Positions 42,589 through 54,603 are shown, counted from the first letter of the stretch. The stretch is DNA of 64,000 nt from Roseateles_B sp041906185 (GCA_041906185.1 JAYRJQ010000002.1:220633-284632), one strand, 5' to 3'. A program made the numbers and translations. Notes: generated by a model not told the origin, from the sequence alone.

Positions 42589-44025
42589 TCAGGCCGCCGC
42601 CGGCTTCGCGTGATCGTCGTCGAGCAGCTTGCCGAAGGCCAGCTTGATGAGCAGCAGCAGCACCGCCGCCGAGGCCACCAGGCCCGCATGCAGCGCCCAG
42701 AAGCTCGGGCCGCTCATCTCGCCCAGCAGGCCGGCCAGCCAGCCCACCAGCGTGTTGCCCAGGAAGAGGTGCAGGTAGTAGCAGCCGATCATCAGCCCGG
42801 CCATGCGCTGCGGCGCGGCGCGGGAATACAGCGCCAGGCCCACGGGCAGGATGTTGGCGAAGCCCAGGTTGTTCAGCAGGTTGTAGCCGAGGGTCCAGAC
42901 CAGGCTCACACGGGCGTGGTCCTGCTCGATCATCCGGGCGGCCAGCACGATCAGCAGCGGGGCGGTGCAGGCCAGGGCCGAGCCCAGGGCCATCTTGGTG
43001 AGCTCGTCCGGCTCGCGGCGGCGGGTGGCCCACCAGCGCCAGAAGGCGATGGAGCCCAGCATGGTCAGCAGGCTGGTCGTGGCGTCGAGGGCCTGCAGCC
43101 AGGTCAGCGGGACGGACCAGCCGAAGAGCACCATGTCCATGTGATCCTGCGCCCACAGCGGGTAGGCGTTGTTGAACTGCTGGTTGCCGACGATGGACAG
43201 CATCAGCACGGGGATCATGCAGACGAGCAGGGCCAGGCGGGCCTTGTCGCGGCGCGTCATGGGCGCGGCCGCGGTGCTGCCGTGGGCCGGCGCGCGGCGC
43301 GGCGCCTCGGCCGGCAGGTAGCGGCGGCCGGCCAGATAGACGACGAGGCCGATCAGCATGCCCACGCCCGCGGCGCCGAAGCCCCAGTGCCAGGCCACCT
43401 TCTCGCCCAGCGTGCCGCAGACGAGCGGCGAGGCGATGACGGCGATCTGCACGGCCAGCATGAAGATCTGGAAGGCGCTGGCCCGGCGCTTGTCTTCGGG
43501 CTTGTACAGCGCCCCGACCTGCGCGGCGATATTGCCCTTGAACGCGCCCACGCCCACCAGCAGGCAGGCGATGGCGAGCAGGAAGCTGCGGTCGAAGGCC
43601 ATCAGGAAGTGGCCCAGGGCCATCAGCACGGCGCCGATGGTGATGGTGCGGGTGCGGCCCAGCCAGCGGTCGGCCACGATGCCGCCCAGCAGGGGCGTGA
43701 GATAGACGAGGCCGGCGTAGAGCCCGAAGACGATGGACGCGAGCTGCTGCGTCTTGCGCGGGCCGGTCACGGATTCGATGAGGGCGCGCAGGCTGTCGAT
43801 GCCCGCCACATTGCCGATGTTCTCGGGCAGGAAGAGGTAGTTGCTGAGGTACAGCACCAGCAGCGCCTGCATGCCGTAGTAGGAGAAACGCTCCCAGAAC
43901 TCGCAGAAGGCGAGCCAGCCCAGGCCCACGGGGTGGCCGAGGAAGGCACGGTCCAGGCGGTCGCCGGGGGCGGCCTGGGAGGAAGCGCCGCTCGGGGCGG
44001 CGTCGGAGGGAAGCACGGCGGACAT
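42589..44025 (-). CDS. POT/PTR family proton-coupled peptide transporter
   Basis: The 478-residue MFS protein has about 12-14 helices. The POT proton-coupling motif EFWERFSYYGM lies near residues 42-52, and GGIVADRWLGR (MFS motif A) and VGVGAFKGNIAAQVG follow. It imports di- and tripeptides with protons. A cytoplasmic linker (about 235-260) separates the halves. It is a single gene, preceded by two palindromes at 44099-44134 that may control it. Confidence 0.9.
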   Translation of the reverse strand: MSAVLPSDAAPSGASSQAAPGDRLDRAFLGHPVGLGWLAFCEFWERFSYYGMQALLVLYLSNYLFLPENIGNVAGIDSLRALIESVTGPRKTQQLASIVFGLYAGLVYLTPLLGGIVADRWLGRTRTITIGAVLMALGHFLMAFDRSFLLAIACLLVGVGAFKGNIAAQVGALYKPEDKRRASAFQIFMLAVQIAVIASPLVCGTLGEKVAWHWGFGAAGVGMLIGLVVYLAGRRYLPAEAPRRAPAHGSTAAAPMTRRDKARLALLVCMIPVLMLSIVGNQQFNNAYPLWAQDHMDMVLFGWSVPLTWLQALDATTSLLTMLGSIAFWRWWATRRREPDELTKMALGSALACTAPLLIVLAARMIEQDHARVSLVWTLGYNLLNNLGFANILPVGLALYSRAAPQRMAGLMIGCYYLHLFLGNTLVGWLAGLLGEMSGPSFWALHAGLVASAAVLLLLIKLAFGKLLDDDHAKPAAA

Positions 44026-44098
44026 GGCAGCCTTGTCTGGAAATGGAAGGGGCTACTGCAAAGGTCCGCCACTGTCGCTGAACCGGAGGCGAAGCGCC

Positions 44099-44134
44099 AT
44101 CCAGGGTTCCCTGGATGACGATATATCGCGATAT
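44099..44134. promoter_or_regulatory. Two palindromes upstream of the POT transporter
   Basis: ATCCAGGGTTCCCTGGAT (44099-44116) is a perfect 18-bp dyad. ATATCGCGATAT (44123-44134) is a perfect 12-bp palindrome. They lie 7 bp apart, 75-110 bp before the ATG at 44025. One or both could be an operator or promoter element; no regulator is suggested by the sequence. Confidence 0.5.
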
Positions 44135-44141
44135 GCGACAG

Positions 44142-44167
44142 AAAAAAGCCCCCGGAAGACCGGGGGC
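44142..44167 (-). terminator. Rho-independent terminator of the phoX-like gene
   Basis: The 8-bp stem GCCCCCGG / CCGGGGGC with loop (AAGA on the plus strand) is followed by TTTTTT on the minus strand. Confidence 0.85.
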
Positions 44168-44227
44168 CAAACGAGACAGGCGGTGTGTATCCGGTGTCCG
44201 GGTCTTTCGTCAGGTCTGCCCTGGGGC

Positions 44228-46201
44228 TCAGACCTTGTTCAGCTTGATGCTGGTGGTCTCGCTGGTGAGGTAGCCCACGCAGGCGCCGAAGCGGTTCTTG
44301 TAGTTGGTGTTCAGCAGCGGCTCCAGCGTGCCCTTGACCACGTTGTGGATGCCGCCCCAGTCGCCCGGGTGCTGGAAGTTGCTGGTGATGTAGGTCCAGC
44401 CGTTGAGGTCGTCCACCACGCCCAGGCCGGTGGCTTCGGCGCCGGCGGGCATCGAGACCAGGCGGCTGAGCTGCTTGGTGTCGACGTTGTAGGCCCAGAC
44501 GAAGTTGTTGACGTGCTGGCTGCTGTCCTCGCCGATGAAGAGGGTGCGCAGCTTTTCCGAGAACTTCAGGTTGTCGGGGTTGGCGATCTTGTCGGGGTTG
44601 CCGGTGTTGCCCAGGGCGTCGGCGGTGATGTCCTCGCCCAGCAGCAGGGCGCGGGTCAGGGTCGGCACCCACTCGCTGTTGATGGCGCTGCCGGCCGTGT
44701 CCTTCTGGCTGGCGCTCAGGGTGTGGGCGAACACGCCGCCGGCGTTCAGGGCCTTGTCGAGGCCGACACCATAGGCCTCGTTGTTGGCCGCATTGCCCTT
44801 GACCATCGAGGACTGGATGTTCTGCAGGGCCGAGTAGGCGATCTTGTCCTTGGCGTTGACCGTCGTGCCTTCCATCTTGGTGAAGGCCATCGAGCCGCCG
44901 GCCAGCGCGGCGTAGCGGTGCGTCTCGAGGAAGGCGGCGGCCTTCTCCATGCCGGCCTTCACGCGCACCCACTGGACCTTGCCGCCGAGCCAGATCTTGG
45001 TGAAGGTGGCGTCCTTCGGGTCGGTGGTGGCCACGTCCATGATGTCGGCGGGCTTGAGCGTGTCGGCCAGCTTCTCGATCTCGGCGCTGGTGGCGCTGCC
45101 CAGCTTGATCCAGGTGATCGCGGCACCCGCGGCGGCGGGATCCAGCGAGAAGCCGGCACCGAACTTGGCGACGTACAGCGAGCCGGACGAGAGGTCCTTC
45201 TCCTTGTCGGCCACGAACATGAAGAAGCCGCCGTTGGTGGCGTCGTCACCCATGAGGGCGGTGCGGTTGTCCGGCATCACCTGGATCAGCTCGTGCGAGA
45301 TGCGGCCCAGGCAGTAGTGCTTCTTGATCGTGCCGGTGCCGTCGGGGTTGACGGTCACTTCGGGCAGGTGGCCGTAGTGGTAGGGGTTGGCCTTGGTCTC
45401 GTCGCCGTACAGGTTCTTGCTGTAGGCCTTGAACATGCTGTTGGACGCGATGGTGAAAGCGTCCGGCTCGTACTCTTCCGAGGACAGGTGCGTGCCCCAG
45501 GGCGACAGGCTCGAGCCGCAGGTAATCCACAGGCCGTGAGCGGCCGAGGTGTCGACGTTGTGGTACTTCACCAGGCTCAGCTTGCCGGTGGTCTGGTCCT
45601 GGTCCAGCGTCAGCACGGCGATGGGGGAGGGCAGCTTGCCGTACATGTCGGTCTTGCCGTCCTGGGCCCAGGTCGTGTACTCGAACTGCACGACCGCGAA
45701 CACGGCCTTGCCCTTCACGCCGGCCACATTGGCATTGGGCACGCTCAGCAGCGAAGTGCCGTCCGGGGAGTCGCTGAAGAACTGGCGCTCCTTGCCGGCC
45801 ACGCTCGTGTCGATGATGGCCTTGCCGGCGATGTCCACATAGCCGCCGGCCAGGACGGTGCCGCCCTTGCCGTCCGGCACGAGGTCACCCGTCACAAAGA
45901 AGGGCTGGTAGGCCAGCTTGAAGCTCTGCTTGCTGCTGTCGCTCAGGGTGACGTCCAGCGAGGAGGCGACCAGGGTCTTGGCCATGGCGGCGGCGTCCGA
46001 CAGATTGGGCGCGGCCATGGCGGCGAAGGCGGCCGAGGCGAAGTTCGGCGTGGGCTTGGGCGCCGGGGTGTCGTCGCTGCCGCTGCCGCAGGCGGTCAGC
46101 AAGGAGGTGGCGGCCACGCCGCTCAGGGGCAGCATGAGGGGGGTGCCCAGGAACTTCAGGGCTTGGCGGCGATTGGGAGTGCTGGACATGGTCTGGCTCA
46201 T
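44228..46201 (-). CDS. phoX: PhoX-like phosphatase (DUF839), Tat-type lipoprotein
   Basis: The 657-residue exported protein has a twin-arginine motif NRRQALKFLG (10-19), a hydrophobic stretch and a lipobox LTAC with Cys38, so it is probably a Tat-exported lipoprotein. PhoX features include HGLWITCGSSLSPWGT, EYEPDAF, GRISHELIQVMPDNRTALMGDD, and GGFFMFVAD. Characterised PhoX enzymes are calcium/iron-dependent alkaline phosphatases in the periplasm. I see no convincing Pho box upstream. The ATG at 46201 is used; 46189 is possible. Confidence 0.87.
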   Translation of the reverse strand: MSQTMSSTPNRRQALKFLGTPLMLPLSGVAATSLLTACGSGSDDTPAPKPTPNFASAAFAAMAAPNLSDAAAMAKTLVASSLDVTLSDSSKQSFKLAYQPFFVTGDLVPDGKGGTVLAGGYVDIAGKAIIDTSVAGKERQFFSDSPDGTSLLSVPNANVAGVKGKAVFAVVQFEYTTWAQDGKTDMYGKLPSPIAVLTLDQDQTTGKLSLVKYHNVDTSAAHGLWITCGSSLSPWGTHLSSEEYEPDAFTIASNSMFKAYSKNLYGDETKANPYHYGHLPEVTVNPDGTGTIKKHYCLGRISHELIQVMPDNRTALMGDDATNGGFFMFVADKEKDLSSGSLYVAKFGAGFSLDPAAAGAAITWIKLGSATSAEIEKLADTLKPADIMDVATTDPKDATFTKIWLGGKVQWVRVKAGMEKAAAFLETHRYAALAGGSMAFTKMEGTTVNAKDKIAYSALQNIQSSMVKGNAANNEAYGVGLDKALNAGGVFAHTLSASQKDTAGSAINSEWVPTLTRALLLGEDITADALGNTGNPDKIANPDNLKFSEKLRTLFIGEDSSQHVNNFVWAYNVDTKQLSRLVSMPAGAEATGLGVVDDLNGWTYITSNFQHPGDWGGIHNVVKGTLEPLLNTNYKNRFGACVGYLTSETTSIKLNKV

Positions 46202-46320
46202 TCAGAAGGGTGCTCGAACCGCCTGCCGAAGGGTGGGCGGTGCTTGGGGCGGCACTCTAGGCAGAGGGCATGTCATCCCCGTGACGCTTTGATGGCGGCA
46301 CTGACACAAATGGCCCGCCG

Positions 46321-46351
46321 GAAAAGCAAAGAGGCTCCCGAAGGAGCCTCT
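46321..46351 (-). terminator. Rho-independent terminator of the thrB unit
   Basis: On the minus strand a 9-bp stem AGAGGCTCC / GGAGCCTCT closes a TTCG tetraloop and is followed by TTGCTTTTC. It lies 29 bp after the BPSS1780-family stop. Confidence 0.8.
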
Positions 46352-46376
46352 CGTGCAATGCCTGGGGCCGCGCCGG

Positions 46377-46390
46377 GGGTCAGGTCTTGC
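46377..46390 (-). repeat. Copy 5 (14-mer) of recurrent GCAAGACCTGACCC
   Basis: The copy spans the stop codon of the BPSS1780-family gene: AGC AAG ACC TGA. This is a third reading frame. The 15th base differs. Confidence 0.8.
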
Positions 46391-47219
46391 TGTCCAGCAC
46401 GTCCTTGGGGGCGCCGAACATGAAGCAGTCGACGAAGGTGAAGTACAGCGAGGCGTAGAAGGCCGAGCCGAGCGCGTACATGGCGATGATGCCCAGCAGC
46501 GGCAGCAGGGCGCTCAGGCCCGCCAGTGCGAAGGCCGCACTGAGCATGCCGCCGCCGAGGCTGGCGGCCAGCTGCACGCCCAGCCAGCCGAGCATGTAGA
46601 CGGAGAAGGCGCCGCGGTTGCGCCACACGCCGAGGGTGCTGGAGAACAGCGCCTGCAGGGCGCCCTGACCACCCCAGTGGACGAGGGCGGGGGCATGCCA
46701 GTAGGGCGTGCTGATGAGGGCGATCCAGCCCAGGCGCATCAGAAAGCCGCTGAAGAGCACCGGGTCGACCGCGGGCATGTCGGCCGGCGGCTGTCCGGCC
46801 TGCGCCATGGCGTCCATGAACTTGTCCAGGGCCGTGCCGAAGGCGCCGCCGTCCAGCTGGTCGGCCAGCAGCAGGCCGCCGACCGTCAGCACCGCGAAGC
46901 TGAAGCCCAGGACGAGCTGCGTGTTGCGGCGCTCGGGGGTCAGCTGCAGGGGCGCGATGAAGACGCCGGGCACCGGCCGCTTGCCTTGCAGCACCAGATG
47001 CGTGGCCAGCATGAAGCCCAGCGAGAACAGCGGCATCATCGCCAGCAGCAGGAAACGCAGCGGCGCCGGCAGCGCCAGCGTGAGCAGGTTGAGCAGCATC
47101 AGGGCCGAGAACAGCCCGACCATGCCCAGCGGCGCCCGCTGCACGATCTTGAAGCCATGGCGCACCCACAGCAGGCCATTGGCCGCCGGGACGTTCTGCA
47201 GGTGGAGGGTCAGGGCCAT
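46380..47219 (-). CDS. BPSS1780-family membrane protein
   Basis: The 279-residue inner-membrane protein has about six hydrophobic segments (near 33-50, 52-75, 103-122, 160-175, 205-228 and 235-262). The order thrB, this gene, then polA is common in Burkholderiales. Function is unknown. The ATG starts directly after the thrB stop, so translation is coupled. The stop codon is part of a copy of the dispersed 15-mer. Confidence 0.8.
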   Translation of the reverse strand: MALTLHLQNVPAANGLLWVRHGFKIVQRAPLGMVGLFSALMLLNLLTLALPAPLRFLLLAMMPLFSLGFMLATHLVLQGKRPVPGVFIAPLQLTPERRNTQLVLGFSFAVLTVGGLLLADQLDGGAFGTALDKFMDAMAQAGQPPADMPAVDPVLFSGFLMRLGWIALISTPYWHAPALVHWGGQGALQALFSSTLGVWRNRGAFSVYMLGWLGVQLAASLGGGMLSAAFALAGLSALLPLLGIIAMYALGSAFYASLYFTFVDCFMFGAPKDVLDSKT

Positions 47220-48200
47220 TCAGCGTTCCTGAGGGGCGAGGGCGTGCCAGGCGCGCGCCAGGCGCTCGCGCAGCACGCGCTCGAAGTGGGTGGGGTCGTG
47301 GGGCTTGAGCAGCGAGGCCTCACGCGGCAAGTGGTAGTCCCACAGGCGCGAGACCCAGAAGCGCAGTGCCGCCGCGCGCAGCAGGGCCGGCATCAGGCGG
47401 TGCTCGGCGCCGCTCAGGGGGCGCTCGCGTTCGTAGGCCTGCACGAAGGCCTGGGCCCGGGCCTCGTCCAGGCGGCCGCTGGCGAGGTCGATGCACCAGT
47501 CGTTCAGGCACACGGCGATGTCGAACAGGAAGGTGTCGACGCCGGCAAAGTAGAAGTCGAAGAAGCCGCTGAGCTGCTCGCGGCCGGGCAGGCCCTCGAA
47601 CATCACGTTGTCCCGGAACAGGTCCGCGTGGATCGGGCCGCGCGGCAGCTCCGCGTAGCTCTGGGACGCCGCCAGCTGCTGCTGGAAGGCCAGCTCCGAG
47701 GACAGGAGCTCGGCCTGCTCGGGCGCGAGGAAGGGCAGCACCACGGGCACCGTCTCGGTCCACCAGGGCAGGCCCCGCAGATTGGGCTGGCTGAGGGCGT
47801 AGTCCTGGCCGGCCAGGTGCATGCGGGCCAGCATCGCGCCGACCTGCTCGCAGTGGAAGAGGTCCGGCGCCAGCTGATGGCCGCCGCGCAGCTTGTTCAC
47901 GACGGCGGCCGGCTTGCCCTGCACGGTGTGCAGGATCTCGCCGGTGGCATCGGCCTGCGGGTCCGGCACGGGAATGCCGCGGCCGGCGAGGTGCTTCATC
48001 AGGCGCAGGTAGAAGGGCAGCTGCTCGAAGCCCAGGCGCTCGAAGATCGTCAGCACGTAGTCGCCGCGCTCGGTGCTGACGAAGTAGTTGGTGTTCTCGA
48101 TGCCGGCGGTGATGCCGCGCAGCTCGGTGACGGCGCCCAGCTGCAGGCGGTCCATGAGGACCTGGGCCTGCTCGGCGGTGACTTGGGTGAAAACGGCCAT
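47220..48200 (-). CDS. thrB: Homoserine kinase, ThrB type II
   Basis: The 326-residue enzyme of the aminoglycoside-phosphotransferase fold phosphorylates homoserine in threonine synthesis. It has GIENTNYFV (33-41), the catalytic loop GPIHADLFRDNVMF, and FDFYFAGVDTFLFDIAV supplying the metal-binding Asp. This type differs from the GHMP-kinase ThrB of E. coli. It is the first gene of the unit with the BPSS1780-family gene. Confidence 0.94.
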   Translation of the reverse strand: MAVFTQVTAEQAQVLMDRLQLGAVTELRGITAGIENTNYFVSTERGDYVLTIFERLGFEQLPFYLRLMKHLAGRGIPVPDPQADATGEILHTVQGKPAAVVNKLRGGHQLAPDLFHCEQVGAMLARMHLAGQDYALSQPNLRGLPWWTETVPVVLPFLAPEQAELLSSELAFQQQLAASQSYAELPRGPIHADLFRDNVMFEGLPGREQLSGFFDFYFAGVDTFLFDIAVCLNDWCIDLASGRLDEARAQAFVQAYERERPLSGAEHRLMPALLRAAALRFWVSRLWDYHLPREASLLKPHDPTHFERVLRERLARAWHALAPQER

Positions 48201-48214
48201 GAGGAGGGGGGCTG

Positions 48215-48234
48215 GGCACGGCGGGCGCCGTGCC
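48215..48234. other. 8-bp stem-loop between the DUF2782 gene and thrB
   Basis: GGCACGGC, GGGC, GCCGTGCC: a perfect stem without a T-run. It may be a weak terminator for the DUF2782 gene. Confidence 0.5.
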
Positions 48235-48244
48235 GGACAGGAAC

Positions 48245-48613
48245 TTAGAAGCTGAACAGGCGCCAGACGCGCTGGCCGGCCCCGGCCTTGGCCGAGGCGG
48301 CACCGGGGCTCAGGTCGCGGCCGGGCTCGCCCAGCAGGATCTCGTACTCCGGGGCCTTGCCCTTGGGCTTGACCTTGGCGCTGACCGTCTGGCCGCGCAC
48401 CCGGAGTTCCTCGATGCGGATGCTGTCGTCTTCCAGCCGGATCTCCTTCACCGCCGGTTCGGGGGGATCCTCAGGAAGCGGCGGGGCGGCCGGGGTTTCG
48501 GCTGCGTGCGCCACGGCGGCCAGCGAGGCGATCAGCACGCCGGCCAGGGACAGGGCAGCCCGGGCCGCGGTCCGGGCCGGCGATGACGGAGGAAGGCGGG
48601 TCGGGTTCTGCAT
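48245..48613 (-). CDS. Exported DUF2782 family protein
   Basis: The 122-residue protein has a signal peptide (hydrophobic 19-34, cleavage likely after AHA at 35-37) and a small mature domain with KEIRLEDDSIRIEELRVRG and YEILLGEPGRD. DUF2782 proteins are short periplasmic proteins of unknown function, often beside polA in betaproteobacteria. It is divergent from polA, with about 85 bp between starts. Confidence 0.82.
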   Translation of the reverse strand: MQNPTRLPPSSPARTAARAALSLAGVLIASLAAVAHAAETPAAPPLPEDPPEPAVKEIRLEDDSIRIEELRVRGQTVSAKVKPKGKAPEYEILLGEPGRDLSPGAASAKAGAGQRVWRLFSF

Positions 48614-48698
48614 CCGGCGATTCTATGCGGGGCCATCCGCCGCCCGCCCGCCGTGTGCTGACAGGTTTCGGCGCTGCCTTGCGTGACAATGCGCCCCC

Positions 48699-51509
<2,811 letters not shown>

Positions 51510-51730
51510 CCCCCCCTACTGGCTTCGCCAGCCCCCCGAGGGGGCGATCCCGTAGGACCGGCGGAGCCGGATCCTCGGGCTCCGTGCCGGGCGCCGGGCT
51601 GCGCCGGCGGGTGGGGGGGCAGGGTCTGCTTCGCTCGGGCCTCAAGTGGGCGAGCCTTCTGGCACGGCGAGGCGGGCTCCTCGGGCTTCACAGATTCAAG
51701 GCCGCGCAGGCGGCGTATGCAAGGTGATTG
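51510..51730. repeat. Hairpin-rich intergenic region after polA
   Basis: 221 bp with a string of small stems: CTGGC-TTC-GCCAG (51519-51531), CCCCC-CGA-GGGGG (51532-51544), then CCGGC-GGA-GCCGG and CGGAGCC / GGCTCCG. Strings of the type CTTCGCCAG plus CCCCCGAGGGGGC recur downstream of genes in many Burkholderiales (from memory), so this is probably a common intergenic repeat with terminator function. Confidence 0.6.
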
Positions 51731-52987
51731 ATGGATTTACCGTATGAATGGCAGATCGGCTGGCGCTACACGCGCGCGGGCCGGGGCGGGCGGCGCAACC
51801 GCTTCATCTCCTTCATCTCCGGGGTGTCGATGCTGGGCATCGCGCTGGGGGTGGCGGCGCTGATCATCGTGCTGTCGGTGATGAACGGCTTCCAGAAGGA
51901 GGTGCGGGACCGCATGCTGTCGGTGGTGTCGCACATCGAGCTGATGGGCTGGCAGGGCGAGTCCTTCCCGGACTGGCAGCAGCTGGCCGAGCAGGCCAGG
52001 CGCAATCCGCAGGTGAAGGCGGCGGCGCCCTTCGTGGCCAGCCAGGTGCTGGTGGCGCGGGGGGAGGACATGCGCGGCGCCATCGTGCGCGGCATCGATC
52101 CGACCCTGGAGCCGACCATCACGCCGCTGGCCGCCGAGCTCAAGGACACGGCGCTCGCGCGCCTCGTACCGGGCGAGTTCGGCATCCTGATCGGCGTGGA
52201 GATGGCGAGGGCGCTCCAGGTTCGCGAGGGCGACCGCATCACCCTGGCCGCGCCTACGGGTGACGTGACGCCGGCCGGCGTCTCGCCGCGCTTCAAGCAG
52301 TTCAAGGTGGTGGGCGTCTTCACGGCCGGCCACTACGAGTACGACAGCGCGCTGGCGCTCGTGCACATCCAGGACGCCCAGCGCTTCTTCCGCGTGGAAG
52401 GACCGACCGGCGTGCAACTGCGCCTCGCCGATGTGCACCAGGCCCGCGAAGTGGGCGACGAGCTTGCCAAGAGCTTCGGCCCCGCGATCCGCGTGCGCGA
52501 CTGGACCCGCACCAACGCCACCTGGTATGACGCCGTGCAGCTGGAGAAGCGCATGATGCGCATCATCCTGACGCTCATCGTCACGGTGGCGGCCTTCAAC
52601 CTCGTCTCGACGCTGGTGATGACGGTGACCGACAAGCAGAGCGACATCGCCATCCTGCGCACGCTCGGCGCGAGCCCGCGCTCCATCATGGGCATCTTCA
52701 TGGTCCAGGGCGCGGCCTCCGGCATCATCGGCACGCTCGGTGGCACGCTGCTCGGGCTGCTGACGGCCTTCAACATCGACGTGCTCGTGCCGGCCATCGA
52801 GCGGCTCTTCAACACCAGCTTCCTGCCCAGCAGCGTCTACGTGATCAACCACATGCCCAGCGATCCGCAGTGGTCGGACATCGTCCCCATCGCGCTCACC
52901 TCGCTCCTGCTGGCCTTCCTGGCCACGATCTACCCGAGCCGGCGTGCCAGCCGCGTGCAACCGGCGGAGGCGCTGCGCTATGAGTGA
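51731..52987 (+). CDS. lolC: Lipoprotein-releasing system permease LolC/LolE
   Basis: The 418-residue FtsX-like permease has TM1 near 24-48, a large periplasmic domain (about 50-265), and three C-terminal helices near 272-296, 316-345 and 380-402. The start LPYEWQIGWRYTR and the stretch RNRFISFISGVSMLGIALG are typical LolC/E motifs. With LolD it lifts lipoproteins from the inner membrane to LolA. AAGGTGA precedes the ATG. Only one permease gene is present, as in the LolF-type organisation. Confidence 0.93.
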   Translation: MDLPYEWQIGWRYTRAGRGGRRNRFISFISGVSMLGIALGVAALIIVLSVMNGFQKEVRDRMLSVVSHIELMGWQGESFPDWQQLAEQARRNPQVKAAAPFVASQVLVARGEDMRGAIVRGIDPTLEPTITPLAAELKDTALARLVPGEFGILIGVEMARALQVREGDRITLAAPTGDVTPAGVSPRFKQFKVVGVFTAGHYEYDSALALVHIQDAQRFFRVEGPTGVQLRLADVHQAREVGDELAKSFGPAIRVRDWTRTNATWYDAVQLEKRMMRIILTLIVTVAAFNLVSTLVMTVTDKQSDIAILRTLGASPRSIMGIFMVQGAASGIIGTLGGTLLGLLTAFNIDVLVPAIERLFNTSFLPSSVYVINHMPSDPQWSDIVPIALTSLLLAFLATIYPSRRASRVQPAEALRYE

Positions 52988-53672
52988 GCGTCTGAACGAG
53001 CTCGTGCTGCAGGGCACCGCGCTGAGCCGGCGATTCAAGGAGGGCCCGCTCGACGTGACGGTGCTGTCCGACGTGGACATCACCGTGCGGCGCGGTGAGA
53101 CGCTGGCCATCGTCGGCGCGTCCGGCTCCGGCAAGAGCACGCTGCTGCACCTGCTCGGGGGTCTGGACGCCCCGAGCCGGGGGCGCGTGCAGCTGATGGG
53201 CCGGGACTTCGCCGACATGGACGCGGCGGAGCAGGGGCGCTGGCGCAACCAGCACCTGGGCTTCATCTACCAGTTCCATCACCTGCTGCCCGAGTTCACC
53301 GCGCTGGACAACGTGGCCATGCCGCTGCGCATCCGCCGTCTGCCGGAGGCCGAGGCACGGGCGCAGGCGAAGGCCATGCTCGAGCGCGTCGGGCTGGGGC
53401 AGCGCGTCCTGCATCGTCCGGCGGAGCTCTCCGGCGGCGAGCGCCAGCGCGTGGCCATCGCCCGCGCCCTCGTCACCCGCCCGGCCTGCGTGCTGGCGGA
53501 CGAGCCCACCGGCAACCTGGACCGCGGGACGGCCGATGCCGTCTTCGGCCTGATGCTGGAGCTGGCCGCGAGCCAGGGCACCGCCTTCGTGATGGTGAGC
53601 CACGACCAGCAGCTGGCCGCGCGCTGTGAAACCCGGCTGAATCTCGTCGGCGGCCGACTCCAGCAGGATTGA
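52980..53672 (+). CDS. lolD: Lipoprotein-releasing system ATPase LolD
   Basis: The 230-residue ABC ATPase has Walker A GASGSGKST, Q-loop YQFHHLLPEFTALDNVAMPL (the LolD-type sequence), signature LSGGERQRVAIARAL, Walker B VLADEPTGNLD and H-loop VSHD. The ATG overlaps the lolC end by 8 nt. It forms a complex with the permease encoded just upstream. Confidence 0.95.
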   Translation: MSERLNELVLQGTALSRRFKEGPLDVTVLSDVDITVRRGETLAIVGASGSGKSTLLHLLGGLDAPSRGRVQLMGRDFADMDAAEQGRWRNQHLGFIYQFHHLLPEFTALDNVAMPLRIRRLPEAEARAQAKAMLERVGLGQRVLHRPAELSGGERQRVAIARALVTRPACVLADEPTGNLDRGTADAVFGLMLELAASQGTAFVMVSHDQQLAARCETRLNLVGGRLQQD

Positions 53673-53717
53673 GGGCGGGCTGCAGTAGGATCGGTGCCCC
53701 ACTGTCCTGGAGGCCCC

Positions 53718-54587
53718 ATGTCTGCTGTCCCGCCCCGCTACATCCTCAAGCTCAGCTGCCCCGATCAGGCCGGCATCGTGCATGCCGTGACGGGTTTCCT
53801 GCTGGCACAGGGCGGCAACATCCTGACCTCGGCCCAGCATGGCGACGCCGATCACCGGCGCTTCTTCATGCGCATCGAGTTCGAGTGCAGCCAGGCCACG
53901 CCCGTGCCGGCGCTGCAGGCGGCCTTCGCGCCGCTGGCCCAGCAGCTGCAGATGGACTGGGAGCTCGTCGGCCGCGAGACCAAGACCCGCGTGCTGCTGC
54001 TCGTCTCCAAGCTGGGGCACTGCCTGAACGACCTGCTGTTCCGCGTGCAGACGGGGCACCTGCCCATCGAGATCCCGGCCATCGTCTCCAACCACCGGGA
54101 CTTCTACCAGCTGGCCGCCTCGCACGACATCCCCTTCCACCACTTCCCGCTGCTGAACTCCACCGCCGAGCAGAAGGCGGCGCAGGAGCGCAAGATCCGC
54201 GAGGTGATCGAGGAGAACCGCATCGACCTCGTCGTGCTGGCGCGCTACATGCAGATCCTCTCGGGCGAGATGTGCGAGTACCTCTCGGGCCGCGCCATCA
54301 ACATCCACCACAGCTTCCTGCCCAGCTTCAAGGGAGCGCGGCCCTACCACCAGGCGCATGAGCGTGGCGTGAAGCTGATCGGCGCCACGGCGCACTACGT
54401 CACCTCGGACCTCGACGAGGGCCCGATCATCGAGCAGGAGGTCGCCCGCATCGACCACAGCATGCCGCCCGAGCAGCTGGTGGCCATCGGCCGGGACACC
54501 GAGTGCGTCACGCTGGCGCGCGCCATCCAGTGGCATGCCGAGCACCGCGTGCTGATGAACGGCAACCGGACGGTCGTCTTCCGCTGA
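53718..54587 (+). CDS. purU: Formyltetrahydrofolate deformylase
   Basis: The 289-residue enzyme has an N-terminal ACT domain (about 7-85; LKLSCPDQAGIVHAVTGFL) and a formyltransferase-like domain. INIHHSFLPSFKGARPYHQA carries the catalytic Asn/His, and ATAHYVTSDLDEGPIIEQ the Asp. It hydrolyses 10-formyl-THF to formate and THF, balancing one-carbon pools. GGAGG lies before the ATG. Confidence 0.95.
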   Translation: MSAVPPRYILKLSCPDQAGIVHAVTGFLLAQGGNILTSAQHGDADHRRFFMRIEFECSQATPVPALQAAFAPLAQQLQMDWELVGRETKTRVLLLVSKLGHCLNDLLFRVQTGHLPIEIPAIVSNHRDFYQLAASHDIPFHHFPLLNSTAEQKAAQERKIREVIEENRIDLVVLARYMQILSGEMCEYLSGRAINIHHSFLPSFKGARPYHQAHERGVKLIGATAHYVTSDLDEGPIIEQEVARIDHSMPPEQLVAIGRDTECVTLARAIQWHAEHRVLMNGNRTVVFR

Positions 54588-54603
54588 GTCGAGGGCCGCA
54601 GGC

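Noticed and set aside
46262..46290. Possible Pho box upstream of the phoX-like gene
   Set aside because: Only one half-site (TGTCAT) fits, on the wrong strand for the gene. The second half matches poorly.
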